A stretch of 64,000 nucleotides of DNA from Nitrospirota bacterium (lineage in GTDB: Bacteria > Nitrospirota > JACRHJ01). The stretch is from positions 1-64,000 of the forward strand of contig JACRHJ010000038.1 in assembly GCA_016212105.1 (NCBI GenBank). Reading direction: 5' to 3'. This document shows, one piece after another, positions 26,983 to 34,841 of this stretch (position 1 is the first letter of the stretch; each line of letters starts with the position of its first letter). Below the pieces are notes generated by a model that was not told the origin of the DNA, did no database searches, and saw only the letters and a program-made list of their open reading frames with translations. Position numbers and translations under genes: made by a program.

Positions 26983-26993
26983 ATAACTATGAT

Positions 26994-27021
26994 ATAATAC
27001 CATCCCCGTCGTGAATGTCAA
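26994..27021 (-). promoter_or_regulatory. Promoter of the tandem paralogue operon
   Basis: On the minus strand: TTGACA, 16-nt spacer, TATTAT, with the start codon about 50 bp further on. Confidence 0.6.
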
Positions 27022-27209
27022 TACAATTATTCAGGCCCGTTTTCTTTACATCCGGCACGTCCGGTGGTAAGCTTTATGTCATACGATACAACCCTGTCCG
27101 CCCCTGCGGGGGCGGTCTCCCGCCGCGGTCAGCTTGGCTGGCCATCGCGGCCCGTGGCCGCCCCCGCAGTCATATTAATCCTGTCGGATAAATAACCAGG
27201 AGGCAGCAT

Positions 27210-27515
27210 ATGATAGCCCAGTTCAGCGTCGTCCCGCTCGGCATCGGCGCGTCCGCCAGCGCCCATGTGGCGAAGGTGATAAGGCTCATAGACGAGTCCG
27301 GCTTGGACTACAGGATGAACCCGATGGGTACCGTGGTCGAGGGCGAGTGGGATGAGGTCATGGGCCTCATAGAGAAATGCCACAGGCTCGTCCTGGACGA
27401 CGTAGAGCGCGTGCTGACGACGGTCACGATTGACGACCGGAAGGGCCGCACCGGCCGGATTACCGGGAAGGTCGAGTCCGTGGAGAAGATACTCGGGAAG
27501 ACGGTGAAGAAGTAA
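27210..27515 (+). CDS. MTH1187/YkoF-type thiamine-binding protein
   Basis: 101 aa, one ferredoxin-like domain of the DUF77/thiamine_BP family (IAQFSVVPLGIGASASAHVA, then GTVVEGEWDEVMGLIEKCH). Family members bind thiamine or related pyrimidines and are often called MTH1187 proteins. Length is typical. AGGAGG sits 7 nt before the ATG. The upstream 150 bp contains GC hairpins, but no TPP-riboswitch signature was found. It is monocistronic, with nothing else from thiamine metabolism nearby. Confidence 0.85.
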   Translation: MIAQFSVVPLGIGASASAHVAKVIRLIDESGLDYRMNPMGTVVEGEWDEVMGLIEKCHRLVLDDVERVLTTVTIDDRKGRTGRITGKVESVEKILGKTVKK

Positions 27516-28187
27516 GGGGATGAACTCATCACCGGCAAGGGCGCCCTCACCCCGGCCCCATACGCAAGCCGGGGAAATACAGGGCGTCCCCACGCGCAGG
27601 GCACCCTCACCCCCGGCCCCTCTCCCGGAAGGAGAGGGGAGTAATTAGGTATTTCCGCATCGCGGGAATGGGCTAATTGTAGGGTGGGCTACGCCCACCA
27701 CAGACTGCTGACAAAGTTCCGAATCAATGGAAATACGTTTCGGAAAGCCTGACGTCGTCCCGACCGAAGTGGAGGGACCCACAGTAAGTCTTTAATTGTA
27801 ATAGAGTCAATTCAAAGGTAGGTTCCTCGACTTCGCTCGGAACGACGGCCTTCGTTGCCCTGTTATTGTGAAACAGTGGTTTGTCAACACTCTGGGGTTG
27901 GCTACGCCCACCATGCCTTCATGGTGCCGGCCCTGATTTTGACTTAAATGGTGTCATTCTGAGCAATGCGAAGAATCCGACTGTATACGATCCCCTCTCC
28001 TCACGGGAGAGGGGTTGGGGTGAGGGCGTTACCGTCAATCCCGCACCCTGTGCGGGCTGATTGCCTGGTGATACTGCGCCCATACATATATACCCAACTC
28101 ATCATTCAGAACGGTATGCCGCGTAACTCTTCATAATCACTCGCTTTAGCAAAATCACGCCATACGCAATTATTTCAATGGACAGTA
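27516..28187. repeat. Long repeat-filled gap upstream of the cysteine desulfurase
   Basis: Besides the 192-bp element (27702-27893) and its flanking hairpins (27681-27701, 27894-27914), this gap has CCCCTCACCCCGGCCCC-type units (about 27548 and 27605-27640), GTCATTCTGAGCAATGCGAA (about 27955-27985), and a further CCCTCTCC...GGAGAGGGG inverted unit (about 27990-28030). No coding frame is credible. Confidence 0.6.
27702..27893 (+). mobile_element. 192-bp MITE-like element, copy 2
   Basis: It is nearly identical to the complement of 196-387 from end to end. The ends AGACTGCTGACAAAG and the complement of AGAGTGTTGACAAAC match at 12 of 15 positions, forming terminal inverted repeats. It is bordered left and right by GGGTGGGCTACGCCCACCA and GGGTTGGCTACGCCCACCA. 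This is a different hairpin from the one flanking copy 1, but it is duplicated in the same way. Confidence 0.7.
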
Positions 28188-28216
28188 TTGACATTTACGA
28201 GTAAACTTGTTATATA
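28188..28216 (+). promoter_or_regulatory. Promoter of the cysteine desulfurase gene
   Basis: TTGACA, 17-nt spacer, TATATA: a near-consensus sigma-70 promoter with a 70-nt leader. Confidence 0.75.
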
Positions 28217-28288
28217 TAGCTCATCGGAGATTGCGGGCCGGGACGCGCCGGCTGATATATAATTGATATGGCCGAAAGGAGCCTTGTG

Positions 28289-29476
28289 ATGGGCAGGATA
28301 TACATGGACAACAACGCGACCACGCCGGTCCGGCCGGAGGTGGCCGAGGCGATGATGGAGATGCTGAAGGGCTGCTACGGCAACCCTTCGACGCTCTACT
28401 GCATCGGCCAGGAGGCGCACGTAGCCCTCGGCCACGCGCGGGACATCATCGCGGGCATCATCGGCGCGACACCGGACGAGGTCGTCTTCACGAGCGGCGG
28501 CACGGAGAGCGACAACCTCGCCATATTCGGCGTCGCCCGCGCCATGAAGAAGAAGGGCAACCATATTATAACGACGAAGATAGAGCACCACGCGGTGCTG
28601 AACACATGCAAGGCGCTGGAGAGGGAGGGCTGGTCGGTGACCTACCTGCCCGTGGACGACCAGGGCATCCTCGACCCGGCGTCGGTGGAGAGGGCTATTA
28701 CAGACACCACCGTCCTTATATCCGTGATGCACGCGAACAACGAGATAGGCACCATCCAGCCGATAGCGGAGATTGGCAAAATAGCGAAGGCCAGAAAGAT
28801 AATCTTCCACACGGACGCGGTCCAGTCTTTCGCTAAGCTCCCGACCAACGTGGACGAGCTGGGCGTGGATTTGATGTCAACCTCGTCGCACAAGATATAC
28901 GGGCCAAAAGGGGTGGGTTTCCTGTACGTCAGGAAGGGCACGAAGATATTACCGATGCTGTTCGGGGGACACCAGGAGCGCTCGCTCAGGCCGGGCACCG
29001 AGAACGTGCCGGGCATAGTCGGCTTCGGGCGCGCGGCGGAGCTTATGCACGCGGAGGCGGAGGAGGAGGAGGCCCGTCTCAGGAAGATGCGCGACAGGCT
29101 GTGGGAGGGCATACACGCGACAGTCCCGCACATCCGTCTTCACGGGCATCCGGAGAAGAGGCTCGCGGGCACGATTAACGTCGGTTTCGAGTTCGTCGAG
29201 GGCGAGTCCCTCATCCTCAGGCTGGACGAGTACGGCATATGCGTCGCGTCCGGCTCGGCCTGCACGTCTGACGTCCTTGAGCCGTCCCATGTGCTCTCCG
29301 CAATCGGCATACCGCCGGAGGGCGCTCACGGCGCGCTGCGCATCTCGCTCGGACGCGAGAACACGGAGGATGACGTGGACAGACTCCTCGACGCGCTCCC
29401 CAAGGTGGTCGAGGACCTGAGGAGCTTCAGCCCGCTCTACAAGGAGTATATGCGGGAGAAGAAGGCGGCGGGATAG
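28289..29476 (+). CDS. nifS: Cysteine desulfurase (NifS/IscS family)
   Basis: 395 aa from ATG 28289, which has AAAGGAG 7 nt upstream. An ATG 21 bp earlier lacks an SD. It is a class V aminotransferase with PLP-binding DNNATTPV, TEHH-like IEHHAV, the Schiff-base lysine in SSHKIYGPKG, and the active-site Cys in ASGSACTS. It withdraws sulfur from cysteine as a persulfide and passes it to the scaffold encoded at 29715. The pairing with an IscU-type scaffold and nothing else resembles the minimal Nif/Isc loci of anaerobes. Which name fits best cannot be settled from sequence alone. Confidence 0.93.
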   Translation: MGRIYMDNNATTPVRPEVAEAMMEMLKGCYGNPSTLYCIGQEAHVALGHARDIIAGIIGATPDEVVFTSGGTESDNLAIFGVARAMKKKGNHIITTKIEHHAVLNTCKALEREGWSVTYLPVDDQGILDPASVERAITDTTVLISVMHANNEIGTIQPIAEIGKIAKARKIIFHTDAVQSFAKLPTNVDELGVDLMSTSSHKIYGPKGVGFLYVRKGTKILPMLFGGHQERSLRPGTENVPGIVGFGRAAELMHAEAEEEEARLRKMRDRLWEGIHATVPHIRLHGHPEKRLAGTINVGFEFVEGESLILRLDEYGICVASGSACTSDVLEPSHVLSAIGIPPEGAHGALRISLGRENTEDDVDRLLDALPKVVEDLRSFSPLYKEYMREKKAAG

Positions 29477-29714
29477 GTTTTGATGTAGGGGCCGACCCGC
29501 GTGTCGGCACATCCTGTCATTGCGAGGAGCCGAAGGCGACGCGGCAATCTCCTCCTTAAACATAATTATAAAGTGGAGGAGTTTGCTTCGCTTCGCTCGC
29601 AATGACAGATTAGATTAGAGGCGGATTCTTCGCTTCGCTCAGAATGACACCGTAATAACGAAGAAGGGCCGACACACGGGTCGGCCCCTGCATAAAACAA
29701 GGAGCGACAAGGTC
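29477..29714. repeat. Repeats between nifS and the scaffold gene
   Basis: The gap holds GTAGGGGCCGACCCGCGTGT (29485-29508), an inverted pair of GTCATTGCGAGGAGCCGAAG-type units (29515-29607), GATTCTTCGCTTCGCTCAGA (about 29624-29650), and GGGCCGACACACGGGTCGGC (29667-29690). The repeats sit inside what would otherwise be a two-gene operon. Confidence 0.6.
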
Positions 29715-30089
29715 ATGGCATACTCGGCAAAGGTAATGGAGCACTTCAAGAGCCCGAGGAACGTCGGCGAGATGGCGGACCCGTCCGGCGTCGGCAAGGT
29801 CGGCAACCCGGTCTGCGGCGACATCATGGAGCTGTACATCAAGGTCGAGGGCGATACGATAGTAGACGCGAAGTTCCAGACGTTCGGATGCGGCGCGGCG
29901 ATCGCGACAAGCTCGATGGTGACGGAGATGGTCAAGGGCAAGAAGATCGACGAGGCGCTGACCATCTCCAACGCGATGGTGGCCGAGGCGCTGGGCGGCC
30001 TGCCGCCGATCAAGATGCACTGCTCGGTCCTCGCGGAAGAGGCGCTGAAGTCCGCGATAACCGACTACTACACCAAGAAGTCCGCCTGA
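29715..30089 (+). CDS. iscU: Fe-S cluster scaffold, IscU/NifU N-terminal type
   Basis: 124 aa single-domain scaffold. The three cluster ligands are in GNPVCGD, FGCGAA and MHCSVLAEEA, with the conserved Asp beside the first. It assembles [2Fe-2S]/[4Fe-4S] clusters using sulfur from the upstream desulfurase. AAGGAG precedes the ATG. It lacks the central ferredoxin and C-terminal domains of full NifU. The next gene starts 28 bp later but has an unrelated envelope function. Confidence 0.93.
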   Translation: MAYSAKVMEHFKSPRNVGEMADPSGVGKVGNPVCGDIMELYIKVEGDTIVDAKFQTFGCGAAIATSSMVTEMVKGKKIDEALTISNAMVAEALGGLPPIKMHCSVLAEEALKSAITDYYTKKSA

Positions 30090-30117
30090 TTAACGAACCT
30101 TCGAGGGGCGTCCCGCG

Positions 30118-33100
30118 ATGCGACTGACCAGGAGAAGGGCCGTACTCGCGGCGGCGGCCCTGGCCGTCTTCGCGGCGCTTGCCGCCGGGACGCTGTACCT
30201 GCAGCTCAGGGCCGCGAGGCTGGCGGAAAACGCGCTGACGGACGTGCTCGGCATGCCCGTGTCGGTCGGCCTGGCGGACGTCGGCCTCGCCACCGGAATC
30301 AACCTCTACTCCATAAAGATTGCCAATCCGCCCGGCTGTGTTAAACCTTACCTGCTCGAAATAAAATCCATAAACGTATACCCCGACTACCGCGAGCTTC
30401 TGCGCGGGAACAAGGTCGTTGACTCGATATTCGTATACAGCCCGTCGCTTGACCTGGAGAGAGGCGCCGCCGGCGCCGCCGCCGGGGGCTGGAACTTCCA
30501 GCCGATGCTCGACCACCTGAAAGGCCGTCCCCCGAGCAGGTTCACCATCGGCAGGCTCACGATAAAATCAGGAAAGGTGTCGCTCCCCGGCCACGGTTAC
30601 GAGTTTACCGTCCCGGAGATAAAGACCACCGCCATATCCAACATCGAGCCCGCCCCGACAGGCTTCAGCGTTTCGGTTGGCGACGGACGCGGGTTGTCGG
30701 TATCGGCCGACGGCAGGGCGGAGGTGTTCGGCGTGGCCAGGACGCTCAATGCGGACGTCAAGGTCGAGGGCGAGAATATCGGCGCGTATATAAAGACGCC
30801 CGGGGGCGTAAACCTCGAACACGCCACTGCCACGGCGCGGGTCGGCGCGGATGCTTCCGGGGAGTCGGTTACGGTCGCGCTCGATTTGAGCGTCACCGGG
30901 ATAAAGTCGTCATACTACAAGGGCAGGGGCTGGCTCGACGCAAGGCTTTCCGGGCGCGCCCGGTACGATATGAAGACGGATGCGCTTGCCCTGACCGGGG
31001 TGACGCTCGACGTGCCGGGCGTGACGAGGCTTGCCGCGCGCGGGACGGTAAAGGACGTGAAGGGCAGGGCCGTCGCGGACTTCAGTGTCGTCCCCTCGCC
31101 GGTCGAGCTTGCGAGGCTCGGGCCGTACCTGCCCGCCGGGGTGGAACTCTCCGGCAGGTTGATACTGGAAAACATAAGGATAAGAGGTTCTCTGAGGCCC
31201 GTGCGGCTGTCGGCCGAGGGTGGTGCGAGGGTCTCGTCGGTCTCGGCTGCTTTTACGGCCCTGGGCGGAGCGGTGGTCAGGGGCATCGGCGGAGGCCTGT
31301 CGTTCAGGCTGACGCCGGACGGAGCCCTGAGCGCGGATGCGGACTTGGACGCGCTCGGCGGCGGGGTGGCCGGGGAGGTGAGGAACGCGGGCGGGGTCAC
31401 GGACTTCCGGCTGGACGCGGACGGCCTCGACGTGTCCGGCCTCGGAGGGCGGCTATCCGGCCTGGCAGGCCGCGTTAAGGCAAAGGTGGAAGGCTCCATG
31501 AAGGGCCGGGGCGCGGGGAGTTCGATAACCGCGAAATACCGCATGGACGGCACCGGTCTGGCGTATAAGGATATTGGTAATATCGGCACGGTTGCGGTCG
31601 AGGGCGACGCCGCCCGTGAAGGAAATGCGCTCCGGGCCTCGGGCACGCTATTGGCGACCGGGGGCGCATACAAGGACTACAGGATAACCCGCGCGGGCGC
31701 GGGATACTCTTTCACGGACGGCGTCATTGGCATATCCGGGCTGTCCGCCTCCGGCGAAGACCTCTCGGCGGCCGCAAGGGACGCGTCGCTTGACCTTGCG
31801 AAGAAGACCGCATCCATAAACGGTCTTGCCGTATCGGCGAAGGGGCTGACCGCCTCCGCGGACAGGCTGGAACTCAGGTACACGGATGACGCAGCACGTA
31901 TTACCGTGTCCAGCGGCCGGGCCGGCTACAAGGACGACTTGACCGCCAGCGGCCTCGCGGCCGAGGCGGATGCGGGTCTGGGAAAGGGCGGTGTGATAAA
32001 TGGAGTAACCGGCCGGTTCTCCCTTGCGAGCCTGAACGGTTACGGCGTCGATGTCGCCAATACGGCCGGGAAATTCGAATATGACGGCGGAAAGGCCCAA
32101 GCGGAGGTAAACGCCAGTGTTTTCGGCGCCCCGTTCGAGGCCAGGGCGAAGGCGGATATGCCCGGTGGTAATAGCTTGAAAAACCCGTGGTTTTCTGCTA
32201 AAGTTGTAACCGCACAACTACCTGCCCTCGCGCCGCTCCTTGCGAAACACGGCCTGCCGGCCGTCATCGCGGGTGGGACCGCTACATTTGCGGCCAATGC
32301 GGAGGGTGCGGACCTCGACAGCCTGAAGGGCACGGCGGCGCTTGATATAGACGGCCTCGGCCTCGATAGAAACGGGAAGCCGCTGCTGCGCGGGCTGTCG
32401 TGCGGGCTGAGGCCGGAGTTCACTAAGGACGGCGTCACACTGCCGGAGAGCGAACTGGACCTGGGCGGCAGCTTTACGGTGACGGTATCCGCGAAGGCGT
32501 CGCTGGAAGGCTCGGGCTGGGACGCGTCGGGGACGGCCAGGCTCCCTGAGACGGATATGCTGTCGCTCCAGGAGGGCGTGCTGGAGGCGCTGCCACCGGC
32601 GCTCAAGTGGGCGGACGTCACGGGCACGGCGTCGGCGGACATGGCATTTTCCGCGTCGAAGGGCGGCAGGACGGGTATAACCGGCGGCGTGAGGCTTTCG
32701 GGCGTCACGCTCGACATGCCGGACAAGGGGATAAGGCTCGGGCCGGTGGACGGCAGTGTCCCGATAAAGCTTGCGTTCGGCGGCGAGCCGGCAGGGCAGA
32801 GGCCGCAGGCCTTCCGTCAGGAAGAGTTCGAGCGCGAGGGCTACCCCGCGCTCCTGATGAAATACTCGGCCCGGCCGCGGGATGCGGGTCTTACGATTAA
32901 GAAGGCCTCATACGGCTTCGTGGAAATTGACGACATCGTCTTGAAACTTGCGCCGGGCGACGGTTACTACGAGGTACCCTGGTTCGGGTTCTCGGCCTTC
33001 GGGGCGAAGGGCTACGGCCACGCGATGGCGGACTACGGAACCGGAAAGACAGGCCGGTACGCGGTCTCGCTTCTTGTAGACGGGTTCAGCCTCACGGGGC

Positions 33101-33507
33101 TTTGCGACGCCGTCCCGGGCATCAAGGGCTACATTTCGGGCCGCGCGGACGGCCTGACGCGCGTGCTTGTCACCGGCACTGGCGTCCGGGACGTATCCGG
33201 GGCGGGGATGTTCTGGGCGGTCGAGGACGACAAAGAAGACAGGGAGATAAGCAAGGAGTTCCTGAAGAAGCTCATCGGCCCGTCGATGAAGAAGTTCATG
33301 TATATCGGCGACAGGTCGTACGACACAGGCGAGCTGGACATCATTTTCTCGGACGGGGACCTGGTCTTCGACAACCTTCTGCTCTCGCACACGTACTTCT
33401 TCGGGTACCGTGACCTTCACGTAACGGTCGCGCCGGTCTCGAACAAGATCTCGATCGCGCACCTGCTGGAGGTGATAAAGGACGTGAAGGCGAGGGCGGG
33501 AAAGTAG
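30118..33507 (+). CDS. Large YdbH-like AsmA-superfamily intermembrane protein
   Basis: 1129 aa. An N-terminal anchor (about 7-28) is followed by more than 1000 residues of repeating beta-strand pattern rich in Gly, Ala and Asp, typical of the AsmA/TamB/YdbH bridge-like proteins that form a groove across the periplasm for phospholipid movement. The C-terminal third (FGAKGYGHAMADYG, RVLVTGTGVRDVSGAGMF, HTYFFGYRDLHVTVAP) fits the YdbH-type end. The next gene supports this: it is a lipoprotein with a DUF1318 (YdbL) domain, matching the ydbH-ynbE-ydbL order of E. coli. GAGGGG lies upstream of ATG 30118. Confidence 0.8.
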   Translation: MRLTRRRAVLAAAALAVFAALAAGTLYLQLRAARLAENALTDVLGMPVSVGLADVGLATGINLYSIKIANPPGCVKPYLLEIKSINVYPDYRELLRGNKVVDSIFVYSPSLDLERGAAGAAAGGWNFQPMLDHLKGRPPSRFTIGRLTIKSGKVSLPGHGYEFTVPEIKTTAISNIEPAPTGFSVSVGDGRGLSVSADGRAEVFGVARTLNADVKVEGENIGAYIKTPGGVNLEHATATARVGADASGESVTVALDLSVTGIKSSYYKGRGWLDARLSGRARYDMKTDALALTGVTLDVPGVTRLAARGTVKDVKGRAVADFSVVPSPVELARLGPYLPAGVELSGRLILENIRIRGSLRPVRLSAEGGARVSSVSAAFTALGGAVVRGIGGGLSFRLTPDGALSADADLDALGGGVAGEVRNAGGVTDFRLDADGLDVSGLGGRLSGLAGRVKAKVEGSMKGRGAGSSITAKYRMDGTGLAYKDIGNIGTVAVEGDAAREGNALRASGTLLATGGAYKDYRITRAGAGYSFTDGVIGISGLSASGEDLSAAARDASLDLAKKTASINGLAVSAKGLTASADRLELRYTDDAARITVSSGRAGYKDDLTASGLAAEADAGLGKGGVINGVTGRFSLASLNGYGVDVANTAGKFEYDGGKAQAEVNASVFGAPFEARAKADMPGGNSLKNPWFSAKVVTAQLPALAPLLAKHGLPAVIAGGTATFAANAEGADLDSLKGTAALDIDGLGLDRNGKPLLRGLSCGLRPEFTKDGVTLPESELDLGGSFTVTVSAKASLEGSGWDASGTARLPETDMLSLQEGVLEALPPALKWADVTGTASADMAFSASKGGRTGITGGVRLSGVTLDMPDKGIRLGPVDGSVPIKLAFGGEPAGQRPQAFRQEEFEREGYPALLMKYSARPRDAGLTIKKASYGFVEIDDIVLKLAPGDGYYEVPWFGFSAFGAKGYGHAMADYGTGKTGRYAVSLLVDGFSLTGLCDAVPGIKGYISGRADGLTRVLVTGTGVRDVSGAGMFWAVEDDKEDREISKEFLKKLIGPSMKKFMYIGDRSYDTGELDIIFSDGDLVFDNLLLSHTYFFGYRDLHVTVAPVSNKISIAHLLEVIKDVKARAGK

Positions 33508-33835
33508 GGCGGGCATCGCCCGCCGTCCGTTGTAGTTATTAAACCGGCAACAAAATAGGCAAACTTCCTGGACCCCGTGTCAAGCACGGGGCGACGAACA
33601 AGCGCACGTCATTCCCGCGAAAGCGGGAATCCATTGCAATACATTAAATCCGAAATGGACCCCCGTTTTCACGGGGGTGGCAACCAGGGCGGGCACGGCG
33701 ACCCGCCCCTACATAAAAACAGATCAGGGCCGACACGCGCTTCGCTTGATACGGCTCCTACAGTTTGACGGCGCGACGAACGCGCCGCATTATCGTTATT
33801 CCACCGTGTCCTTGCAGTTTCCGAAAGGGGGAAGC
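33508..33835. repeat. Repeats between the YdbH-like gene and the DUF1318 lipoprotein
   Basis: A GGGCGGGCATCGCCCGCC hairpin directly after the stop is followed by CTTCCTGGACCCCGTGTCAA, GTCATTCCCGCGAAAGCGGG, GGACCCCCGTTTTCACGGGG and GGCGACCCGCCCCTACAT units. The last 100 bp contain no recognisable signal other than the SD of the next gene. Confidence 0.55.
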
Positions 33836-34480
33836 ATGAAAAGACCGCTCGGCGCGCTGCTGCTCTTCGCAGCAATATCGCTCGTTTCCTGTTTCAGCAT
33901 CACCGTCAACGTCTACTTCCCGGAAAAGGACGTCAAGAGCGCGTTCAAGTCGCTCGAACAGCAGCTCATGAAGGGCGAGCCCGCGCCTGAAAAGCCCGCG
34001 ACCCCTGAGGATCCCGCGAAAGACGCCGCGCCCGGCCCGCAGAGCTGGCTGGACATAAACTTCGGGCCGAAGGCCGCGTACGCCCAGGGCGTATCCGAGC
34101 AGTCGGCGGAGCTTGCGGACAAGCTCCGGAGCAACCCGGACGTCGTGGCCGCGTACAAGGAGATGGGCGACAGGCTGGGATATATAGACCGTCTCCGCGA
34201 ACAGGGAACGGTAGGCGAGGGCAGCGACGGCCTCCTTGCGCCGCGTGGCGATATGGGCAAGAAGGAGTCCGCCGCGATGGCCGAGGAGAACAAAAACAGG
34301 ACGGCCATCATACGTGCGATGGCGGTGGCGATAGTCGAGCTGAACGGCCAACCGGTGAGCGACGCGAACGTCGGCCAGGTCTTGAGCAAGGCCGCGGCCC
34401 AGTTCGCGGCTGTGCGCGCGGATGCGGCCAAGCCCGGCTGGTGGGTGCAGGGCGCGGACGGGGCGTGGGGGAAGAAGTAA
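33836..34480 (+). CDS. Lipoprotein resembling a YnbE-YdbL (DUF1318) fusion
   Basis: 214 aa from ATG 33836 (AAAGGGGG upstream). Lipobox LVSC puts the mature N-terminus at Cys19. Directly after it, ITVNVYFPEKDVKSAFKSLE resembles E. coli YnbE, a short outer-membrane lipoprotein that pairs with YdbH. A Pro/Ala linker (about 47-80) ends in AAYAQG, like a former signal-peptidase site. The DUF1318/YdbL domain follows (about 82-214), ending in GWWVQGADGAWGKK. In E. coli YnbE and YdbL are separate neighbours of YdbH. Here they appear joined. The DUF1318 call is firm and the YnbE part is inferred from a short motif. Confidence 0.83.
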   Translation: MKRPLGALLLFAAISLVSCFSITVNVYFPEKDVKSAFKSLEQQLMKGEPAPEKPATPEDPAKDAAPGPQSWLDINFGPKAAYAQGVSEQSAELADKLRSNPDVVAAYKEMGDRLGYIDRLREQGTVGEGSDGLLAPRGDMGKKESAAMAEENKNRTAIIRAMAVAIVELNGQPVSDANVGQVLSKAAAQFAAVRADAAKPGWWVQGADGAWGKK

Positions 34481-34841
34481 TGCGGAGACCCCTCACCCCA
34501 GCCCCTCTCCCGCGAGTAGAGGGGATTGATTAAAGGCGGAAAAACCCGCTTGTCGCCCCGTGCTTGACACGGGGTCCAGGAAGTTGCAGTTGCCCGATTC
34601 ATCGGGCGGTCTTTGTAGGGGAGCGCCTCCGCGCGCTCCCGTGATGCGGGCGGGCACAGAGGCCCGCCCCTACACAAAATCGCTGGATTCCCGCCGGAGT
34701 TTACCCCGGTATGCTTAAAGCCGGGGCGGGAATGACGGTTATTATAGTACAGGTGTGGATTTTACCTTTCAGAAGTTTTTTGGCCGCCTTTTTCCAAAAA
34801 GGCGGGACGTTGAAGTTTAAGTATAGAAGGAGGCGTTTGTA
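34481..34841. repeat. Five repeat families stacked upstream of the giant activase gene
   Basis: In order: CCCCTCACCCCAGCCCCTCT (34491-34522), GTCGCCCCGTGCTTGACACG (34551-34586), a double unit with GTAGGGGAGCGCCTCCGCGC and GGGCACAGAGGCCCGCCCCT (34615-34674), CTGGATTCCCGCCGGAGTTT (34682-34738), and the AGAAGTTTTTTGGCCGCCTT hairpin (34771-34807). The SD of the next gene follows. Confidence 0.6.

Noticed and set aside
27020-27209. TPP riboswitch before the thiamine-binding gene
   Set aside because: Hairpins are present but the conserved CUGAGA and related TPP core bases were not found.
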